Source: Amphiduros pacificus (Eukaryota; Annelida; Polychaeta; Phyllodocida; Hesionidae). Taken from it: a stretch of DNA of 64,000 bases. Location of the stretch: assembly GCA_949316495.1 (NCBI GenBank), contig OX439008.1:40383822-40447821 (forward strand), read 5' to 3'. Made by a program: the position numbers and the translations under genes. The notes beneath the pieces were generated by a model, which did no database searches, had not been told where the DNA came from, and worked only from the letters and a program-made list of their open reading frames with translations. Below are positions 53,340 to 64,000 of the stretch, one piece after another; position 1 is the first letter of the stretch; each line of letters opens with the position of its first letter.

Positions 53340-53650
53340 TATGCATGTAGCTTTAATTGGATGATATATGGCATATCTTAATAATAACCTGATGATGTCC
53401 GTACAAACCAATCACGGCAGTCGAGACAATAGTGGGAGACAATGGCAATCATTTTATCCAATCAGATAGTAGCTATCAAATGATTACAAGAAGTGTCCTT
53501 AGTAACAATGGCGTAATGCAGAAATCACCAGGATTCTCCATTTCAGCATCACATAGATGGCTTTCTGAGAATAAATGAGACAATTAATTTAACATCTGGG
53601 GGAAAAAAACAGGGTCATTTGGGGCAGCTACGGATTTTCTAGTATATATG
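53340..53650 (-). repeat. Dispersed repeat family R, full-length copy
   Basis: Reverse complement of the family seen at 22985-23272, with both ends preserved (ATCCGTAGCTGCCCCAAATG at one end, TTATTATTAAGATA at the other). At about 300 bp it best defines the unit length. Confidence 0.7.
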
Positions 53651-53848
53651 TATATTATAGCTCTTGAATTAAAATCTTCTCCAAAATATTAGAACATTTT
53701 AGAACAAAATATTAGTTTAAAAAGTTCTTTATTTGCTCGAATAGTGTGTGGTTATGGATATATAAGTACATTATTATCAGCTGAGCTATTTTCATGATCA
53801 TGTGATCATAAGTCAGAGAGTAATTCATCATTTTATTTTTTCCTGTTA

Positions 53849-54695
53849 CCATTCTTTACAAGCCTTTTACATTCCATTCTCATAAACCTTTGATATACCA
53901 TTCTTTATAAACCTTTTACATGCCATTCTTTATAAACCTTTTACATGCCATTCTTCATAAACCTTTTACATGCCATTCTTTATAAACCTTTTACATGCCA
54001 TTCTTTATAACCCTTTTATATTCCATTCTTTATAAACCTTTGATATACCATTCTTTATAAACCTTTGATATACCATTCTTTATAAACCTTTTACATGCCA
54101 TTCTTTATAAACCTTTGATATACCATTCTTTATAAACCTTTTACATTCCATTCTTTATGAACCTTTGATATACCATTCTTTATAAACCTTTTACATTCCA
54201 TTCTTTATGAACCTTTTATATACCATTCTTTATAAACCTTTTACATGCCATTCTTTATAAACCTTTTACATGCAATTCTTTATAACCCTTTATATACCAT
54301 TCTTTATAAACCTTTGATATACCATTCTTTATAAACCTTTGATATACCATTCTTTATAACCCTTTTATATACCATTCTTTATAAACCTTTGATATACCAT
54401 TATTTATAAACCTTTTACATGCCATTCTTTATAAACCTTTATATACCATTCTTTATAAACCTTTTACATTCCATTCTTTATGAACCTTTTATATACCATT
54501 CTTTATAAACCTTTTACATGGCATTCTTTATAAACCTTTTACATGCAATTCTTTATAACCCTTTATATACCATTCTTTATAAACCTTTGATATACCATTC
54601 TTTATAACCCTTTTATATACCATTCTTTATAAACCTTTTACATTCCATTCTTTATAAACCTTTTACATTCCATTCTTTATAAACCTTTTATATGC
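53849..54695 (+). repeat. 25-bp minisatellite, about 850 bp
   Basis: Units of about 25 bp built on CCATTCTTTATAAACCTTT plus TACATG, GATATA or TATATA. About 34 copies. Confidence 0.93.
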
Positions 54696-55941
54696 TATGA
54701 GGGTCCACACAGAAGCCAGGTCAAGCATTTTTATCAGATGACATTTTTTTTAACTCAGTGATAATTTTTTTTAGCTTTTTTTTTAGGCCACAGGTCTGAT
54801 AAAAGCAGCATTGCTCATCAATTCGAGCATCAAATCAACATGAGCTGACAACTTATGTAGGGTCTTTTTATACATTATATGACAGGATGTTTAACTTGCC
54901 ACTTTTGGGACATTACCGGTATATATCTTATCATAAAAATAAGATTTTCTCACTTGCCTTTTTTAAAATTAATATCATCAGGTTTAGCATATTGTTTTTA
55001 ATGGGGCTGTCACACTATGATGTTTTTGACGTTTAAGGAACGAGTTTGTAATCTTGACCAAACGTTGAGCTTGTTAATGAAAGTTCTGACCTCGTTAGGA
55101 GAAAGTTGGTCACGTTGAGTAATGGTGGGAAATGTTCAACTGCATAAAAGGTTTTCAAAAAAAGTTTTCCAATTTTCCAAAGTTTTGTCAAAACGTTGCC
55201 CCCTCGTTGCTCTTGTGTCCATGTTGTTCCTGGCTCATTCTTAGGATGTTCCACGAACGTTGAAAATTGGATATGTTTTACTGTTCTGGTGGACGTTGTG
55301 ACAATAGGCCAGGAACGAGAAAGAAAAGTTGCAAATTTACCGTTGTTTTTTTGTGTGTAAAATTCAGTCACTGTGGTGATTTCATAAACTCGGTCAGCTC
55401 GTTTCCTAGTCGTCTGACCAAGTTTAAAAAACTCTTATGTAAATTCATGTCAGCATGTCCTGCCAAGACAGAGTTCCTCACTCGCTTAAACAAGAAAGCA
55501 TCCATCCCATTGGCATTTTCTCCAATGTTTTGGTGTATTATTTAACACAACATCAAGATTTTCACAAACGGCTACTCGCTCCACACTTTATGTAACTGTG
55601 TGACAACACCAAAAGGTATTATGTGCAATTTAACAAAAACTTTGTGTGTTATTATTTGTTCAATGATATATAAATATGCCTTTGATTTCTTATCAACTTT
55701 TTTATTATATGGTAATCAGTTGGATTGGTTCAGCATATTGTTTAAAGGTATTATGCAAAATAAAAAAAATTGTGTGTTATATATTGTGTGTTATATATTT
55801 GGAAACCAGTTGGACGTCAAAGATAATTTTTAAAGTGACTTAAATAAAATAGTGATCTTTAAAAGACACTCTTCATTAGGGACATTAATTATCCTCTCGT
55901 TTTACGTAGTCATAGAAGCATAGAACTTAAGAAGATAATAT

Positions 55942-56213
55942 GATGTCATTGAAGTATGATATGAGCTTATGATGTCATTGAAGTATGATATGAGCTTATG
56001 ATGTCATTGAAGTATGATATGAGCTTATGATGTCATTGAAGTATGATATGAGCTTATGATGTCATGGAAGTATGATATGAGCTTATGATGTTATTGAAGT
56101 ATGATATGAGCTTATGATGTCATGGAAGTATGATATGAGCTTATGATGTCATTGAAGTATGATATGAGCTGATGATGTCATTGAAGTATGATATGAGCTT
56201 ATGATGTCATGGA
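55942..56213 (+). repeat. 29-bp minisatellite, ten copies
   Basis: Unit starting GATGTCATTGAAGTATGATA and ending GAGCTTAT, with an exact 29-bp period from 55942 to about 56213 and a few substitutions. Confidence 0.95.
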
Positions 56214-56918
56214 AAGCATTGTTCTTTGAATAGAGCTATAACAACAAACAGCAACCTTACTTTTAACCTCATCTAGGCTTATAAAAAATTCACACTACCC
56301 TTCATTTCAAATCACAAGCTGTCTGGGCTGAAATAGTGCTATCCATTTTATGCAAATTCAAATGACATAATGTTTGACTAGTATCTTTCCACTCAGTTTC
56401 TGATCACTTTCTGCTCACTTTGTGTAATATGTGTACAGTTGATGCATGATACCTTTAACTTCTTGCATCTAAATTGCTCTCCATAAAGTTGTGTTTGCCA
56501 GTGGCCAGAGTTATGTGCTCAGAATCATGAAGTAATAAGACTATTTATGAGTTCACATTTGTTTCCAGCCATGACCTGCTCCAGGACAGCATTGGGAGTG
56601 AGGAAATGAAATTTGTATTGAGGCCAAAGAGTAATATAATTAGACTGCTCAATTGATTCTATTATGTTATTAGTCTTAAAGCCATACCTTCAGATGACCT
56701 TGACTAACCTCACATGACCTCAAGTTAACATCTTGGCTGATGAAACAGACATCCTCCTATTAGGATGTCTCATGCTAGCCATTTTGAATAAATAGGTTTT
56801 TACCAAATTTTCTATGCCTGAGTCAGGCTATAATATTATAAACAGGTTTTAGATCAGAATGGAGGTTCATCATGCTTGTTGACATTCCTTGTTCGGGCTC
56901 CACCTACAAAGGTGGGGG

Positions 56919-57180
56919 GGATCGGATGTGGTTCAGTTGATAAGACATCTGTCTCCCATCTTTAAGGTCTGGGATTTGAATCCCAGTTGTGAAAAGTACT
57001 TTGGTCATGATGCATGGTAACCATTGAGAATGGTGGATATCTGTTATTGGTTATGTGGTACTGCAAAAGAAAGATCCCCAGTCTTTCTTCAAAAAGAGTA
57101 GGGCATTGAATACTGGTGACAGGCTTCTATCTGATCTGATATAGACTTAACAGATGAAAACGTTGTTAATGCAAATAAGT
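56919..57180 (+). mobile_element. tRNA-derived SINE-like element
   Basis: The head resembles a tRNA: A-box-like TGGTTCAGTTG at 56929-56939, and a B-box-like GATTTGAATCC inside the stem GGGATTTGAATCCCAG at 56971-56986. It is followed by about 190 bp of unrelated body. The acceptor stem does not close, so this is not a functional tRNA gene. Boundaries are estimated. Confidence 0.55.
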
Positions 57181-59243
57181 AAAATACACATAATGCTCAT
57201 ACGACATTCACAGACCCTGCAGGGTTGAATCTAAGATTTACCTTGACCCGGTTCTCACTTGTTCTTTGATGGTGATTTCATGGAAAGAGTTGAAAAAGTT
57301 CATTCTTTAGTCTCTCATCAACCCAGCCAATGGCTTAATATTTCATTTCTGTCTCATTTAGTTTCACTTTATCTTCATTAATCCACTGCAATGTCATGCC
57401 CATAATGCACAGCTGTCGTGAAAATCAAACTCCAAATTCTTCACCTTTCTAGATGTGTTATCAATTTCATTAGAGGGAGGTATTTCTACTTGCCAGAGAC
57501 ATATATCTTGTGGAAAAATGGCTTGTAGAGCTTGTATTTAGTACAGAACTACTCATCTCAACATTGACAATGTTCAAGGTTATGAATTGTTTGCATATTC
57601 ACTCTTGTCAAAGTAAAAGACAAGTGTTTTTATTCACCTTTTGAAGCACTAATCATTTTTTATTGAAATGTATGGAATGCACAAAGAGGAACTGATTGAA
57701 TTATATGATTTCAAGTAAACTTCAAAGAAATTGAAGCAGTGCATAATATAAAACACACAATGCCAATGTAATTCTTTGTTTAAAATCATTTCCAGTAAAA
57801 AAAATGTGCTTGAAATGTGCTTGAAATATTTTGATGTAATCGCGGCAAATCATGAAAGAATATCAAATGACAGGTGAGCAGCTAATATTGAATATGGCAA
57901 AGTTTAATGTTTCTCACAGAGATAACAATATCTTGCTTCAAAATTCTCGGGACTTGTTCCTTTATAAAGTGGGGGTTAAGCCTGGAATTTATTTCATGGC
58001 TATCTCATTTAGCGTTAATGCACCTCACACACCAAACTAATTTGTTTACTCACAAATCTCATGATTGATTGTCTTAAGTGACTATAAATGTTTGTTTTGC
58101 CAGCAGATGTGGGCTGAGCACATGACATGCAGGTGCAAGTGACTTTTATGACAGGCAAAATCAACAATATATGCCAAATTTATTTCCCTTTAAATCTGTT
58201 AATTGAAAACCAGCCATTTTGTCAGACAGTACAGTATCTTTATCAAAAATCTGTTATTTGAAAATATATCTTAACTTTGTATGTAAAAGCAAAAAGTCAA
58301 GTACAAAGATGAGTTCTTCATTATCTTTTACATGAAACAATGCAGTGGTTTAACCAGACGAGTTTCAACTAATTTAGTCTCATCAGTGGTGTAATCCCTT
58401 GATTTTAATATCTAGAATTTTTACTTCATAGTTTAGGTGCACCATAAGATGTTTTTGGCATGTTATAGATATTAATTTCTCACAAGTATCTCCCAAAGAG
58501 ATGAAGTGAGAAAAGGTTAACCAGCTATGACGTCAATCTCCGTCCTGATATATTAGTTTTCCAGTGACATCAAGAGCTGTACAGTATTTCAATTTGTAAG
58601 CAGCATGGCTTACTTGGAAATAATTAGGCCAGTATAATATGTGCATAGCAATTAATGTGTCTTTATAACACATACACGAGTATGTTTGTCTTATAGAATG
58701 GTTATTATTATATTTAAACCTGGAAATTGCTTTTTTAAACCACACATGTTGACATTTTGATATATATTTTTAAAATTGTAGGTCAAAGAATCAAAACATC
58801 AATAAAACCATAATTTTTATTACAATTATATGCGATGTACATGGACATGTAGTTACAAACTATGAGAGGGTATTTAGGATGTTGTATGCAATTTCTGCAG
58901 TTTATAATGTGTAATTATTGACACATTGGCAACACACCTGTGTGAGGAGGCAGGCCACAAGAGTTGTCTGCAGTCGCATCTGCTTGGCTTCTCTGCACTA
59001 CACTTCTGCGGCATCCAATAACAACACGCTGACGTCCTGATAACTGAGAAAGTATCTATTAGCTACCTTATAAGGGAAAGCCTACCACTTCTATTCCGAG
59101 TATCTCTTGAAATGGGCAAAGTAGTCTACTGAACATTCACAATTGAAACTCAAGCAGTGGAAGAAGGCATTTTACTGTGAATTATCTGGTATAGCAATAG
59201 ATATTAACCTGATACATTACATGTTTCTTTTTTGACATTTCAG

Positions 59244-59294
59244 TCTCCAAGAGAAAGTGTTAAACATGACAATGATGTAGCAGAGATTAAAACA
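59244..59294 (+). other. Candidate 5' UTR exon of TRMT9B-like gene
   Basis: 51 nt between a good acceptor (TTTGACATTTCAG) and a good donor (GTACGT), 228 bp upstream of the first coding exon. It contains the tiny upstream frame ATG ACA ATG ATG TAG. Assignment rests on splice sites alone. Confidence 0.35.
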
Positions 59295-59554
59295 GTACGT
59301 ATTTATCAATATTCATATCCATCATAATAGAGCTGAGACCAAAACAACAAGTATTTTAAAATTTAGCTTGCATACACATTATTTATAACTTATGTCAATA
59401 ACTAAATTTGCTCACAATCTACTCTCCATAACAACACATATTTTTTCCACATGTAAATATATATATTTAACTTGAACATTTTGCATCTTCTCTATTAAAT
59501 ATGAATTTCTGTGTTTAATTAGAGGTGGGGAGAGTGCGAGGTGGAGGGTGTAGG

Positions 59555-59714
59555 ATGGATCGTGAGGCCCGTGGGTTGGCGCTGGAGCGGACGCATGTAC
59601 ATGACGTGTACAATAGGACAGCACATCACTTCAACAACGTGCGCTACAAGGCATGGCCCAAAGTGAAGCGCTTCCTCCAGGAACAGGAAACAGGAGCTCT
59701 TGTGGCAGATGTTG
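59555..59714 (+). CDS. TRMT9B: TRMT9B-like (KIAA1456-like) tRNA methyltransferase 9 family, first coding exon (partial gene)
   Basis: SAM-dependent methyltransferase of the Trm9/ALKBH8 family, which acts on wobble-uridine modification in tRNA. This exon gives residues 1-53: MDREARGLALERTHVHDVYN, then KAWPKVKRFLQEQ and the beginning of the SAM-binding motif I (LVADVG). The VHDVY...AHHF pattern and KAWPKVKRFLQEQ are nearer to vertebrate TRMT9B than to ALKBH8, as I recall those sequences, and the start MD-EA also fits. Acceptor TTAATTAG at 59515-59522; phase-1 donor G|GTCAGT at 59714. The Met at 59555 is preferred to one 30 bp upstream because of the family N-terminus. The remaining exons (motif I glycines onward) were not found before 64000 and must lie to the right. 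Confidence 0.85.
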
Positions 59715-62197
59715 GTCAGTTATATTTATAGGCCTAGAAAAAAGAAAAGAAGCTTGTTTCCGATTTCCTGACCTACCCTGGTTTTGCTAACTTGAGGTTT
59801 ATTTTTACTTTCTTAGTGGTGAAAAGACACAGTTTCAGTTATAATGTCCTTAAAATATATCTTTCTCAATATATTTCATCACTTTAATCAACTCACCCCC
59901 CCTCAATGCCATATTTAGGGCATGTTATCGTAAACAAGGTTATTATTTTTTTAGGGGGATGGGGGCTTATGTGCCACTGTACTTAAACAATCATCATCAA
60001 ATAATTGTATAGATGATTGATCTTCCATTTATGTCTGCCCTGACCATGTGGTGTTAATGGAAAGCAGTAGAGAAATTAGCATAAAACAATAAATAAATAC
60101 TTTATTTTGTTCTACCGTGAGCACGTAGTGTAAGAGTAGATTAGAGAAATTATCATAAATTACTTAATGCAGACTGTATTTTGTTCTGGAAATGTATTTT
60201 GTTCTGGGAGTAAGGTCAGTAGATACAAACAGTTGTTGGTTCAGAAAGGTGAGAATGCAGTGCCAACAAGTCAGGTAAAATACAGAATGCTATAATAAAA
60301 CAAACAAAACCCAACCTCCATCTGGTCAGAATGCTAAATAGGACTGTTTTATTAAGAGTGGCACACAGCTAAAGTGAATGAGTGTTCAAAAGATGAATGT
60401 CAATGTATGGAGTGATTTGTCATTCATTTTTGTGAAATGTAAAGATTTGCTTGTACCAGCTGGTGAGTAGGAGGATGGTGGAGTCTATTATGGACATTTC
60501 ATGAATTGTTTCAAGGTAATTTTCAAAATCATATGCACAGAACATTACAGAAGCCATAATAGCAACATAATTGGCCCATATATCAGGGAAGTTTGAATAT
60601 AAATGACCTGTCAACATTGACCACAATGTATTACTGAGGGTATTGGAAATATTTAAAGAAACTGCAACTCATTACACATCTGTCAGTAGGTCAAGCCATT
60701 CTCCTTCAAAACCAAGGACCAGGATCAGCGTAGTATAGGCATGCTCCCTATCTTTTAATTTCCTTTCTTCAGCAGGGCTTGTCAGATCCATCCCATCCTG
60801 ATATCTGGAGCCTGGTTTTGTGAATGTATATGCCTGATATGACGAGTTATAACACTAATGCTGTGGGTTAATTCACATAGGGGCAGCATTATAGATAAAA
60901 GCATTAAGAGTCTCCTTGGACATACCATCAGAGCATCTCTCTCTCTCGCCATGATGAGCTCGCTTCTCCTTCCCTAGATCATTAATCCTCTTTGGTGTAA
61001 CAAGCTATTTGACCTTTTCTAGTGACAACCTAATTGACTTTTTCCTGAGATAAGTTGCCATTGTCCTTGTTCCATTGACAAGTTAATATACTTTGCTCAA
61101 GAATAGGAAAAGTTAATATATCTCTGGGACAGCTTGACATTTGACCACAGCAATTGCCCTACCTTTATTACAGAACTTCTATCTTTTAGCTCGGCTGACT
61201 TTGTTAAAATAGCTTTAATATGTAGACAGAGGGGAGCATTTTCTGTCATTGTGTTTCAAACTTAATCTTTTATTCTGAAGCTTTGGGTGAAATGCCAAGC
61301 CTTCCATATTCACCTGGAACATCCAGTGCCTTCTTCTGATAATCTATATCACTGTAGTTTGAAAAGAAAACTATGCCCCAATAATGCAGTTAGCCGCCAT
61401 ATAATATTTAGCTGTTATACATCATTTTTGCCAAATTAACTGTTCTCCACCTGCAAAGCTGAGAAAATACTAGAAATTAACATTTATAAAGTAATTTACA
61501 GGCAGGAAAGTGTTCACAAACAAAAAGCAGGGTTCAGCACAGCTTTTAGGGCTTTGACTTATTTTATAGATCTTTAAGGTAAATATGTATATGAAATGCA
61601 ATACTGAGGTCAAACTCAACAATAGCATTATAATTGATAGTAATCATATGAAATTATATTATTATTAAAACAGGTAGTGATTTAAAGTATATTCATAAAC
61701 TATTGACAAAATGGTCAATAAATAATATATTTAAAACAATATTTTATTTTAAATATCTCTGAAAGTTTACACTACATGGTCTGTACTCAGTGTGAGAATC
61801 AGGTTGCTACCGCACAGCCAATGTGTGTGTGTGTTTGTATAAAAAATACATTTATCCCAATTAAATGAATCAAAATAGGGGTTTTGGGGGTGAAGCCTTG
61901 GCAATTGTGCTGGATTAAAGTGTTCACTTACAGAAAGACCTAAATATTGACCTGCATTCCCAGTTGCAAAATATCCATTCATTATCTAGTGGTGGATAAT
62001 AAAAGGAAATAGAGAAAGTGTAGAACTTGTTTGATTTTATTACCCAAAGATCATTATCAGGATAACATTCAGCCCAAACATATTCTAGACCTGATAGAAA
62101 CATAATGATAGAAACATAATGATAGAAACATAATGATAGAAACCCAAATCATTCACAAGTCCAGACAAGTATTTGCAAGCCAAGAACAGTAACTTCT
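59715..62197. other. Intron of TRMT9B-like gene, left part
   Basis: No exon with methyltransferase motifs on the plus strand. AT-rich unique sequence. A short 14-bp tandem (ATGATAGAAACATA, about four copies) lies at about 62090-62145. Confidence 0.5.
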
Positions 62198-62203
62198 TGT
62201 AAC

Positions 62204-62550
62204 CATGGGTGCTGGTCCTCCGTCTACAGACGGATTTCCGTCAAAATTTAAAATCCGTGAACGGAAAATCCGTCAAATCGAATCGATTCCTCCGTTAAAA
62301 AAAATAATTTCGTGTCATCAAAATTGCACAAATCGACCCAAAACATCGAAAATTCAGTCGTTCGCTTACCGCTTGTGGCCGCCGCCTTGTTTTGGTGTTG
62401 CGGGCTGCTTCGGTAGAGTTTGACGGATTTTGATTGGCTAATATTTTGACGACTCGGCTACCCACACCAATCGCTTTTCGGTTAAGTTTGCGAGGCTTGC
62501 TTTTCGCCGAAAATGTTCCGTCAAAATTTTTTTTCTCACCAGCACCCATG
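62204..62550 (+). mobile_element. 347-bp MITE with TIRs and target-site duplication
   Basis: Begins CATGGGTGCTGGT and ends ACCAGCACCCATG, perfect 13-bp terminal inverted repeats. It is flanked by TGTAAC on both sides (62198-62203 and 62551-62556), a 6-bp target-site duplication. The interior has no transposase and is much richer in CpG than the host sequence (TCCGTCAAA motifs, a GC-rich centre near 62370). Perfect ends, intact duplication and undecayed CpGs indicate a young insertion. The superfamily cannot be assigned with certainty. Confidence 0.88.
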
Positions 62551-62556
62551 TGTAAC

Positions 62557-63407
62557 TTCAAAGGCTGACATCTATACATTTAAACATGCTTCCCCACTTA
62601 ATTAGGATGGGGATTAATTAGGATGGGGATTAAGAAGGGTTATCATTATAATCCCAGATTAGGATATCTAATCTCAACACTGACCTTTATATATTTATAA
62701 CATTTTGCCAGGACGATTGCTCTGGAGAATATATACTCGCTTTTTGATATTATACATTGTAAATAGCCAGTTCATAGTCCCATGTCATGAACTGTTTTAA
62801 CATACTTAGTCTATTTAGTGATAAATCAAAAATCAACTTTCACTATGAATGCATAGTTCTCAATTTGTTTTGGTCTTTTTGCATTATATGGAATTTGATG
62901 GGTCATCTCATTCATTGAAACTGTTAATTAGCACATATGCCATATGACTTATGCTACACAAAATAAATTATAAAAGGATGCAGCGGAAGGAATAACTTGC
63001 CACATCAGTTGGTTGCTAGGTTACAGGCTTGAAGCTCAGTACAGCGGATACAACATCTGCCCTTTTGTTGTGTTGGCGAGAAAACCACATGCAGTTCTTA
63101 TTGCTAAATTAATGATATTTCAGACTTCTATATTAGGAGGAATGTTTTTCTAGGGCCATCAAGTCTGACTTTTTCATATCTACGTGATACACCAGTCTTA
63201 CAATGTTAAAGATTCAATTTATTGACCAAATTTAATATAACAATGCTCTCATTTTTATGAACAAAATAATTTTATACACCTGTATTATACAGCTTTGAAT
63301 ATGAATAAACATATTGTAATTCACAGAATTCAGTGAATTTGCCAAATAATAAGTCATTCAGAACATATTGTTCAGTATTGTCTTTTTACTACAACCACAG
63401 TGCATGT

Positions 63408-63454
<47 letters not shown>

Positions 63455-64000
63455 CATTTATATAGTGCAGTTTCAGACTTTCTCTGCTTGTAGCACAATA
63501 TTAATAATATCCAGGCCATTTCAGACTGTGGTTAAGAAAGGTGTGTATGCTCTCATACTTGAGGCAAAGCTGCCATTTTAATAGGTAGAAAATTAATCAC
63601 ATTTGACTGTGTGTGGTATGGTAAATTTATTTAGTGTTTTTGGAAAAATAGCATATCATTAAGGTTAGGATAAAATTAGTGAAGTTCGAAATTGGGGTTT
63701 TTGTTTGTCTTGAATGTTGAATGTTAACCTCTTATGAATGGGAAGGACATCAACATATCCATTGTTTTGCCTTAATGACGTCATTTTGTAACATTCTGTA
63801 GAGCTGCAACTTGTTAATGACATCAAACAGCTTGGATATTGAACTTTTGACCCTAGAACTGTGTCAAGCATATTGAACAACCCTGGCTGTACATTTTATC
63901 AATTTAGTATACAAATACATTAGTCCGGAAAAAAAATTAGTCCTGCCAATCACTAATTTGAATAGGCAAGTCTGTTAGAGGTTAATACAGATCTGATGTA
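62557..64000. other. Intron of TRMT9B-like gene, right part
   Basis: A 16-bp direct repeat (AATTAGGATGGGGATT, two copies) at about 62600-62632. A (TAA)n tract at 63408-63454 runs into ACATTTATATAGTGCAG, a junction often seen at the end of invertebrate dispersed repeats. A perfect TGACGTCA lies at 63776-63783. No coding exon seen. Confidence 0.5.
63408..63454 (+). repeat. (TAA)n microsatellite
   Basis: About 47 bp of TAA repeat. Confidence 0.95.

Noticed and set aside
56919-56990. Functional tRNA gene
   Set aside because: A- and B-box-like sequences are present, but the B box deviates at two positions and the acceptor stem does not close; a SINE head fits better.
62205-62579. ORFs on both strands of 72-94 codons
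   Set aside because: They lie within the CpG-rich MITE; the element is non-coding.

Overview
The window is animal nuclear DNA: AT-rich, low in CpG, intron-rich, with many minisatellites and dispersed repeats. Protein similarities recalled from memory, the single-copy gene content, and a probable hammerhead ribozyme of the kind common in retroelements of molluscs and other invertebrates suggest a lophotrochozoan, possibly a bivalve. The species cannot be fixed from this sequence. All exons below were built by hand from ORF similarity, GT/AG sites and phase bookkeeping.

Layout. (1) 0.8-1.9 kb, minus strand: UQCRQ, subunit 8 of respiratory complex III. (2) 2.47-2.93 kb, minus: two phase-compatible exons of a gene I do not recognise. 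(3) 3.24-32.37 kb, plus: a complete phosphorylase kinase regulatory subunit alpha gene (PHKA) in 30 exon positions, about 1,240-1,265 residues, ending in a CaaX-like CIVS. It has two pairs of exons that reading frame forces to be mutually exclusive, and three in-frame cassette exons. Its introns hold a 5'-truncated LINE with an open reverse transcriptase ORF, a pair of MITE-like elements, large minisatellites, and a hammerhead ribozyme motif. (4) 35.3-41.2 kb, minus: a complete LIAS gene (mitochondrial lipoyl synthase), tail-to-tail with PHKA. (5) 41.2-59.2 kb: no recognisable coding exon; microsatellites, minisatellites, a tRNA-derived SINE-like unit and dispersed repeats. (6) 59.55-59.71 kb, plus: the first coding exon of a TRMT9B-like methyltransferase, whose remaining exons lie beyond the right edge. 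(7) 59.7-64 kb: intron, with a well-bounded 347-bp MITE (13-bp inverted ends, 6-bp target duplication).

Three of the genes concern energy metabolism (glycogenolysis control, complex III, lipoylation of mitochondrial dehydrogenases), but nothing shows they are co-regulated; this looks like ordinary gene order. The most interesting signals are the duplicated 145-nt PHKA exons with a decayed third copy, two tandem repeat arrays that appear to have grown out of exon/5'-splice-site junctions of the same gene, and the intronic hammerhead motif.
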